Of a DNA stretch of 11,046 bases, positions 5,190-11,046 are shown piece after piece. A program made the translations under genes and the position numbers. The notes under the pieces were generated by a model. It did no database searches, was not told the origin of the DNA, and saw only the letters and a program-made list of their open reading frames with translations. Source of the DNA: Actinomycetes bacterium (GTDB taxonomy: Bacteria; Actinomycetota; Coriobacteriia; Coriobacteriales; Coriobacteriaceae); contig JAEZNV010000023.1 of the NCBI GenBank assembly GCA_023441725.1, positions 1 through 11,046 on the forward strand. Direction: 5' to 3'. Position 1 is the first letter of the stretch. Every line of letters starts with the position of its first letter.

Positions 5190-7238
5190 TTAGCGCTTGC
5201 TGCGCTCGGCGAGACGGTGCTCCACCTTGGTGACGATGTGGATGAGCGGAATCGTCACGACCAGATAGTAAAGTGCGGCGCAAATGTAGGGCGTAATGTT
5301 GCCCGTGGTGGCCGTGAGGTTTTTGGAGAACAGCATGAGCTCCATGACACCAACGCTCGAAAGCAGCGACGTGTCCTTGTACAGCATAACGAACTCGCTG
5401 GTCATAGTCGGTATAACGTAACGTACAGCCTGCGGGACCACGATGCGCGACATAACTTGGGACCAAGTCATGCCAAGCGAGTAGGCAGCTTCCGCTTGAC
5501 CATGCGGTACGCTCTCGATGCCGGCACGGAAAATCTCGGCAAGATAGGCCGAGCAGTTGATGGCGAGCACGCCAACGCCGAGCGGCAGATTGGGCACGTT
5601 GAGACCGATCATAGGGAACCCAAAGAACGCAATGTAGATCTGCAGGAAGAGCGGGGTTCCGCGCAGGACGTTGATGTATGTCACGGCGATGCCGCGCAGC
5701 ATACGACTATGACTGATTTTCATAAAGGCAAACAGCAAGCCGATGGGGATGGCGAGCGGAAAACCGATGGCGGTCACGGCAAGTGCTATGCCCCAGCCCT
5801 TAAAGAGCGAGGCGATTGAGGTGACGATAATCTGCGGCTTGCAGAACATGCCCAAAAACGGGTTGGAGTTCCATGCGGCAACCCAAGGCTGGGCATCGAG
5901 CCAGGCGACGATTTCTTGCACCATGGTGCTCTCCGAGACGCTGATGGTGGGGCTCTCGGGAAGATCTCGCTTGTCGCCGTCGGTGACATAGCTGCCGGTG
6001 ACGGCATAGGCACCCGCGTTGCTCGGGAATACGACGTCGGGGACGACAACGCGAATCTGCGAGCCGGCAGCGACGGGATCGGCGAACTTGATGACGAGCT
6101 TTGAGCCGTCCAGCGAGCACGATGCCTTGACACCCGTCTGGTTCAGTCCGTCGAGCAGCGTGACCTTAACATCGGTGCTTTCAAATGACCCGCCTTCGGG
6201 CAGCTCAAGCTCAATTTGCGAAACGTCGCCCTCGTCGCTACCCGTTGTCGCTTCCCAGGTCAGGCGGGTTGCGATGCCGCCGAGCACGCCGTTGCCGCCG
6301 TCTTCGTTTGACTTGGCGGTCGCCGAGGTGACGGCGAGTGAAGCGCCCGTCGCGTCGTCTGGGCTCGAGGCATCCTCGTTATCGGACCCGCTCGTGGGTG
6401 CCATGCCAAACCACTTCTCGTACAGTTTGTCATAGGCGCCGGAGCTCTTGATCTTGGTGAGGGCATCGTTGATGGCCTGTGTCAGCCCGGGGTTGTCTTT
6501 AGAGACGGCAATGCCAAACTGCTCGCCCGTCGGAACCTCTTTGATGATCTCCATACCGGTAAAGGAGTTCGAAACCATCCACTGCTCAACGGGAAGATCG
6601 CATACGACCGCCTGGCACTGACTACTCATGACGGCGGTGAAGGCTGCCGTCCAGTCGTCAAAGTTGACGGTGGTTGCCTGCGGCAGGTTCTCGATTGCCC
6701 ACTCCTCGGATGTGGTGCCCGACTGCACGGCAATTTTGACGCCCGGTGCGTTGAGGCTGTCGACCGTGTCGTATCCAGTGTTCTTTGCAACTGCGACGCC
6801 CTGGTTGGAGTCGATATAGGGATCGGTGAAGTCGACCTCTTCCTTGCGCTCGTCGGTAATCGTGATGTTGCATGCGCCGACATCGGTCTTTACACCCTGT
6901 TTGACCATGGGGATAATGCCGTCGAACTTTTGCGCCGGCAAGTAGTTGAGCTCCAGACCGAGCTCGTCCGCGATCATGCCCATGAGTTCATAGGTAAAGC
7001 CCTGGTCTTCGCCGGAATCGTTGACGTATTCAAACGGGGGTGTGGCCAAGTCACTTGCGACGGTGAACTTGCCATTCTCGACGAGTGTGTAGGTGCTCGA
7101 GGCGTTCTGGGAGGACGAACAGCCGCTCGCGCCGATGGTGGTGGCAAGGGCCACAACGATCGTCGCGAAGGCGCAGACGATGCGCCGGGTCAACTGGACA
7201 TGTGCCGAGCGGTGGCGACGTTCGAAGTGTCGTTTCAT
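5190..7238 (-). CDS. Fused amino-acid ABC transporter: lipoprotein binding domain + beta-rich linker + permease
   Basis: This 682-residue protein should capture a polar amino acid outside the membrane and form its channel; the ligand is not determined. It begins with a lipoprotein signal: basic N-terminus, hydrophobic stretch 20-37, lipobox ASGC with Cys40. A family-3 binding domain follows (about 55-280; FTVASDLATPPFEY, GFTYELMGMIADEL, TDERKEEVDFTDPY). Residues 285-440 form an acidic Ser/Asp-rich linker and a beta-rich segment not usual in this family. The permease part (about 465-675) has the HisM/GlnP-type EAA loop near 573-592 (GIESVPHGQAEAAYSLGMTW). Start 7238 has AAAGGA six bases upstream and places the signal peptide at the N-terminus; the 15-residue longer start was rejected. 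No ATPase gene is adjacent, so the partner must be elsewhere. SBP-permease fusions are known (for example lactococcal GlnP). Confidence 0.9.
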   Translation of the reverse strand: MKRHFERRHRSAHVQLTRRIVCAFATIVVALATTIGASGCSSSQNASSTYTLVENGKFTVASDLATPPFEYVNDSGEDQGFTYELMGMIADELGLELNYLPAQKFDGIIPMVKQGVKTDVGACNITITDERKEEVDFTDPYIDSNQGVAVAKNTGYDTVDSLNAPGVKIAVQSGTTSEEWAIENLPQATTVNFDDWTAAFTAVMSSQCQAVVCDLPVEQWMVSNSFTGMEIIKEVPTGEQFGIAVSKDNPGLTQAINDALTKIKSSGAYDKLYEKWFGMAPTSGSDNEDASSPDDATGASLAVTSATAKSNEDGGNGVLGGIATRLTWEATTGSDEGDVSQIELELPEGGSFESTDVKVTLLDGLNQTGVKASCSLDGSKLVIKFADPVAAGSQIRVVVPDVVFPSNAGAYAVTGSYVTDGDKRDLPESPTISVSESTMVQEIVAWLDAQPWVAAWNSNPFLGMFCKPQIIVTSIASLFKGWGIALAVTAIGFPLAIPIGLLFAFMKISHSRMLRGIAVTYINVLRGTPLFLQIYIAFFGFPMIGLNVPNLPLGVGVLAINCSAYLAEIFRAGIESVPHGQAEAAYSLGMTWSQVMSRIVVPQAVRYVIPTMTSEFVMLYKDTSLLSSVGVMELMLFSKNLTATTGNITPYICAALYYLVVTIPLIHIVTKVEHRLAERSKR

Positions 7239-7522
7239 CTGGAATCCTTTGCTTGGGCATGATGGGTCGGCATTGTGAGTCAATGAGGCACATCAAGACA
7301 TTTGGATAAAGAATAGCACCCAGATTTCCTTGTTTTTACACGGGGTGGACACTGTTGTCATTTATTAACCCACGGCACAGTCCATGCAATTTTTTAGAAG
7401 GCTGCAATGCGCGCAAGGTCAGGTGGCATATTAGGATGGTTGATAATACAGAATGTTTCATCGTTTCTGCCGCGGGACGTCTTTTGCCCTTTAAGGCTGA
7501 ATTTAGCGAGAGAGGTCTTTGT
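7239..7522. promoter_or_regulatory. Divergent intergenic region between the transporter and the Mur ligase operon
   Basis: This 284-base stretch is AT-richer than its surroundings and must hold promoters for both directions. On the plus strand GATAAT (7442-7447) is the best -10 look-alike, about 75 bases before ATG 7523, without a clear -35. On the minus strand TATTCT (7310-7315) is a possible -10, also without a good -35. No T-box, riboswitch or small gene was recognised. An open frame running from 7355 into the ligase is upstream extension, not a supported start. Confidence 0.4.
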
Positions 7523-9040
7523 ATGTCGAGTCCGACACAAGAGAAGCTAACTCTGATGCGCTATATAGAGTTGCTCGAGGAAGATGACCTTGTTGTTTCC
7601 AGACCGAGCGCTTCGTGCGACCAGCGCATTGAGTTTGCGACTGATGACTCGCGCCAGGTGCGTCCGGGCACGTTGTTTGTCTGCAAGGGCCGCGCGTTTA
7701 AGCGCGAGTACCTGCTTTCGGCAATCGCCGATGGCGCCGTGGCCTACGTTTCCGAGGTCGATTACGATGTTGATGTTCCCGCGGTGATTGTGAGTGATAT
7801 TCGTCGCACGCTCGCCGTGGTGGCAGATGCCTTTTATGGGCACCCGTCGGGTAAGGTGAAGGTCTGCGCCTTTACAGGCACCAAGGGCAAGTCGACCTGT
7901 AGCTTTTATCTGCGCGGCATTCTCGCCAACGAGGCCAAGTTTACGGGCTGTCATCGGCCCGCTCTTAATACGGGCATTGAGTTCGACGACGGCATCGAGG
8001 CAGGCCCTTCCAAACTGACGACCCCCGAATCCTTCCTGCTGCAGTCTCGCATCGCGCATGCTGCGGAGGCGGGTGCCCCGTGGCTGGTTATGGAGGCATC
8101 GAGCCAGGGCCTCAAATACGAGCGCACGGGCAAGATCGCCTTTGAAGTCGGCGCCTTTACCAATATCGGCGAGGATCACATTTCGCCGATTGAGCATCCG
8201 ACGCTCGAGGATTACTTTGCCAGCAAGCTCAAAATCTTCTCGCAGAGCCGTTTTGCCGTGGTCAATCTCGATATGGATAAGGTCGATCGTGTGCTCGAGG
8301 CGGCATCTCGTTGCGAACGTACGGTGACGTTCTCCCTGACCGACGAGCGTGCCGACGTGCTCGCGCTGGCGATTCGTAATGACGACTGCGGCGTGGTAGC
8401 AACGGTGCGCACGCCCCGCTTTACGCGCGACATTGTGATTCCCACGCCGGTTAAGTTCAATGTGTCCAACGCGCTTGCCGCTATTGCCTGCGCCGAGGCC
8501 CTGGGCATTTCCGAAGAGGGTATCGTCCACGGCTTTGAGGGTGTCTTCGTTCCCGGCCGCATGGAGCTCTATCCGTCCGTATCGGGCAAAATCTTGGGCA
8601 TCGTCGATTTTGCACATAACGGTATGAGCCTCGAGACGCTCCTGCGTGACTTGCGCGAGAACTATCCCGAGCGCGAGCTGGCGGTTGTATTTGGCGCTAC
8701 GGGCGGTAAGGGTGTCGATCGACGCACCACGATGGGTATCGCCGCTGGCAAGTATGCCGACCGAATCGTGATTACCGAGGATGACCCCGGCCCCGAGGAT
8801 GTCGAGGATATTTGCGCCGAGATCGCGCGCAACGTTCAAGCGCAGGGAAATGATAACTGGCAAATCGTGACTGATCGCGTTGCCGCTATCGAGACTGCCG
8901 TGCGCGAAACCGTCCGTCCTGCCGTGGTCATCGTGACCGGTAAGGGCGAGGAAGAGCGTATGCTGCGGAAGAACGGACCCGAGCCTTGTGAGCGCGACGG
9001 TTCGATTCTCAAGCGCACCCTTGCGGCGTACGACGCCTAA
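7523..9040 (+). CDS. MurE-like Mur ligase (UDP-MurNAc-tripeptide synthetase family)
   Basis: An ATP-dependent amide ligase of the Mur family, predicted to add an amino acid to a UDP-MurNAc peptide or related substrate in the cytoplasm. It has 505 residues from ATG 7523, preceded by AGAGAGG. The N-terminal domain has the MurE-type TDDSRQVRPGTLFV (40-53). The central ATPase domain has TGTKGKS (118-124) where typical MurE has TGTNGKT, TTPES (166-170), EASSQGL (191-197), and Lys235 in FASKLKIF as the likely carbamylated lysine. The C-terminal domain has VPGRMEL, VDFAHN and VTGKGEEE. The amino-acid-selecting DNPR box of meso-diaminopimelate MurE is DDPG here (420-423), so diaminopimelate seems unlikely; lysine, ornithine or a non-canonical role is possible. 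It leads an operon with a HAD phosphatase and murI. Whether it is the cell's main MurE or a paralogue cannot be decided here. Confidence 0.82.
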   Translation: MSSPTQEKLTLMRYIELLEEDDLVVSRPSASCDQRIEFATDDSRQVRPGTLFVCKGRAFKREYLLSAIADGAVAYVSEVDYDVDVPAVIVSDIRRTLAVVADAFYGHPSGKVKVCAFTGTKGKSTCSFYLRGILANEAKFTGCHRPALNTGIEFDDGIEAGPSKLTTPESFLLQSRIAHAAEAGAPWLVMEASSQGLKYERTGKIAFEVGAFTNIGEDHISPIEHPTLEDYFASKLKIFSQSRFAVVNLDMDKVDRVLEAASRCERTVTFSLTDERADVLALAIRNDDCGVVATVRTPRFTRDIVIPTPVKFNVSNALAAIACAEALGISEEGIVHGFEGVFVPGRMELYPSVSGKILGIVDFAHNGMSLETLLRDLRENYPERELAVVFGATGGKGVDRRTTMGIAAGKYADRIVITEDDPGPEDVEDICAEIARNVQAQGNDNWQIVTDRVAAIETAVRETVRPAVVIVTGKGEEERMLRKNGPEPCERDGSILKRTLAAYDA

Positions 9041-9073
9041 GACCAGAAGCCCCTTCTACGTAATGGAGTGACC

Positions 9074-9985
9074 ATGTCCCACAATACCCTGCCGACCGTC
9101 GCTGAGCTTTCGGGCGAGATGCGCGAGCGTCTTGCCAAGGTTAAGTACGTCTTTACCGACCTGGACGCCACGATGCTCGCACCCGGCTCGTGCGTGCTGC
9201 GCGACAACGACGGCAACCCCTCGACCAAGCTCGTCGAGGCTGTCGTGGCACTTGCCCGCGCCGGCATCCAGGTGGTCCCGACCTCGGGCCGCAACCGCAC
9301 CATGATCCACGAGGATGCGCGCGTGCTCGGCCTCAACTCCTACATCGGCGAGATGGGTGGTCTGGTCATGTACGACCTCAAGGCCAACGATTGGGAGTAC
9401 CTGACCGGCGATATGCCCTACGACCTCGCCTGCGGCCTCACGCCGCATCAGGTGATCGAGCAAACCGGCGTGTGCGAGAAGATTCTCGCCCGCTGGCCGC
9501 ATAAGATCGAGTACCACAACGACATGTCGACTGGCTACAAGTACCGCGAGGTCACCGTCGGCATGCGCGGTGATGTGCCCGACGACGAGGTCCAGGCCAT
9601 TCTTGACGAGGCCGGCTGCGGCCTGGTCTGGGCCTGCAACGGTCACCTGACCCATCTGTCCAAACCGACGACGCTCGAGCTCGAACGCGTCGAGGATGGC
9701 CGCGCGTTTAACATCAATCCCGCCGGTCTCAACAAGGGCGTCGCTATCGCACGTTTCTGCGAGCACCTTGGTATCGAGCGCGAGGAGACGCTGGCGCTCG
9801 GCGATTCCGAGTCCGACTTCTACATGGCTGACCACGTGGGCACGTTCTGTCTGGTCGAGAACGGTTTGACCAGCGCCGGCGCGCCCGAGTTCCTGGATGC
9901 TTGCGATAACGCCTACGTCACGCGCGGCAAGATTGTCGACGGCTGGGCGGCAACGGCAGAGCTGCTCGTCGCGGCTCGTTCGTAG
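9074..9985 (+). CDS. HAD-superfamily phosphatase (Cof / class IIB type), substrate unknown
   Basis: A cytoplasmic Mg-dependent phosphohydrolase of 303 residues. All four HAD motifs are visible: motif I DLDATML with nucleophile Asp29 and Asp31, motif II TSGR (70-73), the motif III lysine in LNKG (Lys221), and motif IV GDSESD (243-248). The 90-200 region between motifs II and III is the large C2-type cap expected for sugar-phosphate and mannosyl-phosphoglycerate phosphatase relatives. ATG 9074 has GGAG five bases upstream; a GTG two codons earlier (9068) overlaps that site and is less likely. It starts 33 bases after the Mur ligase stop and lies 53 bases before murI, so co-transcription is likely. 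The position between two cell-wall genes hints at a sugar-phosphate substrate in wall metabolism, but that is only inference. Confidence 0.85.
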   Translation: MSHNTLPTVAELSGEMRERLAKVKYVFTDLDATMLAPGSCVLRDNDGNPSTKLVEAVVALARAGIQVVPTSGRNRTMIHEDARVLGLNSYIGEMGGLVMYDLKANDWEYLTGDMPYDLACGLTPHQVIEQTGVCEKILARWPHKIEYHNDMSTGYKYREVTVGMRGDVPDDEVQAILDEAGCGLVWACNGHLTHLSKPTTLELERVEDGRAFNINPAGLNKGVAIARFCEHLGIEREETLALGDSESDFYMADHVGTFCLVENGLTSAGAPEFLDACDNAYVTRGKIVDGWAATAELLVAARS

Positions 9986-10038
9986 CGCGGCCCTATAGTT
10001 CTGAGCCATATCTTTTCGAGAGAGAATCTGGTGAGGTA

Positions 10039-10923
10039 ATGTCCGATATCGAGAATCTGGCTGGCGACACACGCCCCATTGGCGTATTCGACTCGGGTCT
10101 AGGCGGTCTGACGGTTGCGCGCGCGATTGCGACGGCGTTGCCGCACGAGTCCGTCTACTACTTCGGCGACACCAAGCGCTGCCCCTACGGCACCCGCACC
10201 GAGGACGAGGTGCGCTCGTTTGCGCTGCAGGCGGGCCGTTGGCTGTCGAAGCACGACGTCAAGATCATGGTCATCGCCTGCAATACGGCGACCGCTGCGG
10301 CCTTGCGTTTGGCCCAGCAGGTGCTCGACGTCCCCGTCATCGGTGTGATCGCACCGGGCGCACGCGCGGCAATCAACAGCACCCGCACGCGCCGGGTGGG
10401 CGTGCTCGCCACCAACCTCACCATTCGCTCAGGCGCTTACACGCGTGCCATTCAGGACCTGGATGCCGGCGTCGACGTATACGGCTGCCCTGCCTCGAGC
10501 TTTGTCGAGGTCGTTGAGCACGAGCTCGCCTCGGGCGCACATCTGCAAGAGCAGTGGCTCGAGAACGAGGACATCTTTGATACGCCTGCCGTACGCGCGC
10601 TGGTCGGTGCCACGGTTGAACCGCTGCGCGACCACGGCATCGATACCGTGGTGCTCGGCTGCACGCATTTTCCGCTGCTCGTGGGGCCTATTCGCCATGC
10701 GCTGGGTCCCGGAGTGCGCGTGGTGAGCTCCGCCGAGGAGACCACGCGTGAGTTGACCGATATTCTCACGCGCCGCGAGCAGCTGGCGGGCGACGCAGCC
10801 GAGCCGCAGCATCGTTTTGCAACGACGTCCGATAACATTGCCGAGTTTGCGGTGGCGGGCAGTTTTATCTTTGGCCAGCCGCTCAAGAGCATTGAGCATA
10901 TCGATATCGACGAACTGAAATAG
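10039..10923 (+). CDS. murI: Glutamate racemase
   Basis: It interconverts L- and D-glutamate, supplying D-Glu for the second position of the peptidoglycan stem peptide. It has 294 residues, a normal length. The cofactor-independent two-base catalytic set is complete: Asp18-Ser19 in GVFDSGLGG, Cys81 in ACNTATAA, and Cys208 with His210 in GCTHFPLL. PYGTRT (49-54) is also typical. ATG 10039 is the only start that fits; its GTGAGG is unusually close (two bases), so translation may rely on coupling or on the purine-rich GAGAGAGAA further upstream. It follows the HAD gene and precedes rph, an order (murI-rph) common in many bacteria. Confidence 0.95.
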   Translation: MSDIENLAGDTRPIGVFDSGLGGLTVARAIATALPHESVYYFGDTKRCPYGTRTEDEVRSFALQAGRWLSKHDVKIMVIACNTATAAALRLAQQVLDVPVIGVIAPGARAAINSTRTRRVGVLATNLTIRSGAYTRAIQDLDAGVDVYGCPASSFVEVVEHELASGAHLQEQWLENEDIFDTPAVRALVGATVEPLRDHGIDTVVLGCTHFPLLVGPIRHALGPGVRVVSSAEETTRELTDILTRREQLAGDAAEPQHRFATTSDNIAEFAVAGSFIFGQPLKSIEHIDIDELK

Positions 10924-10978
10924 ATACAAGGTCACCGACCAAAGGCTCACGTTCACCTTTTGCCGAAAGGATTTTTCC

Positions 10979-11046
10979 ATGGAGTATATGCAGGTCAATC
11001 GCGCCAACGGCCGCGCCGCCGATGAGCTGCGCCCCATCAAGCTTAC
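10979..11046 (+). CDS. rph: RNase PH, N-terminal 22 codons only (runs off the window)
   Basis: The frame MEYMQVNRANGRAADELRPIKL matches the start of RNase PH, the phosphorolytic 3' exoribonuclease that trims tRNA precursors, with the conserved NGRxxDELRPIK segment. AAAGGA (10966-10971) lies seven bases before ATG 10979. A second in-frame ATG at 10988 is possible. The gene starts 55 bases after murI, with no convincing terminator between, so it is probably in the same operon. The rest of the protein is outside the window, so catalytic residues cannot be checked. Confidence 0.85.
   Translation, partial: MEYMQVNRANGRAADELRPIKL

Noticed and set aside
5148..5819. Plus-strand frame antisense to the permease part, and similar antisense frames over asnB and the Mur ligase
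   Set aside because: They lie fully opposite genes with strong domain support, have no ribosome binding sites and no recognisable domains.
7355..7522. Longer Mur ligase start at 7355
   Set aside because: The added 56 residues do not resemble the family, and ATG 7523 has a proper ribosome binding site.
7239..7522. T-box or riboswitch upstream of the Mur ligase
   Set aside because: GGGGTGGACAC near 7341 recalls part of a T-box sequence, but the core AGGGTGG-ACCGCG, specifier stem and terminator are absent.

Overview
The window looks chromosomal and comes from a GC-rich bacterium. The moderately high GC, the AAAGGA-type ribosome binding sites, the lipoprotein-anchored ABC transporter fusion and the CTTCG-loop hairpin repeats suggest a Coriobacteriia member, probably Collinsella. 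That assignment is an inference from general resemblance and was not tested by a search.

Layout. (1) Positions 1-1086, plus strand: the 3' nine-tenths of an acetylornithine aminotransferase (argD). (2) Positions 1087-3129: a repeat-rich accessory junction. A ~146 bp unit occurs twice. Each unit carries a CTTCG-loop hairpin, a tRNA T-arm-like fragment, a bidirectional terminator and the 3' end of tRNA-Val. The second copy runs into the real tRNA-Val(UAC) gene (minus strand) and is split by a complete ~1.58 kb IS110-family insertion sequence. The intact first copy serves as an empty-site reference, so the insertion point can be read almost to the base (AG core). The element has a DEDD transposase, 17 bp subterminal inverted repeats, a perfect TTGACA near its right tip, and a structured ~340 nt right noncoding region. 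That region contains a candidate bridge RNA (seekRNA) whose loop partly matches the element's own ends. (3) Positions 3130-4998, minus strand: glutamine-hydrolysing asparagine synthetase (asnB). (4) Positions 5190-7238, minus strand: an amino-acid ABC transporter protein in which a lipoprotein-type binding domain, an unusual beta-rich linker domain and a permease domain are fused in one chain, followed by a strong terminator. (5) Positions 7523-11046, plus strand: a probable operon of a MurE-like Mur ligase, a Cof-type HAD phosphatase, glutamate racemase (murI) and the first codons of RNase PH (rph).

Functional themes. The right half is about cell-wall precursors: murI supplies D-glutamate and the MurE-like ligase handles a muramyl peptide or related substrate. 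The middle is about amide and amino-acid nitrogen: a transporter whose ligand may be glutamine or another polar amino acid, next to asnB, which consumes glutamine. The most interesting part is the IS110 insertion. It sits in the loop of an inverted repeat formed by tRNA-terminator DNA, and its probable guide-RNA region can be described from sequence alone. The target-recognition loop could not be identified with confidence.
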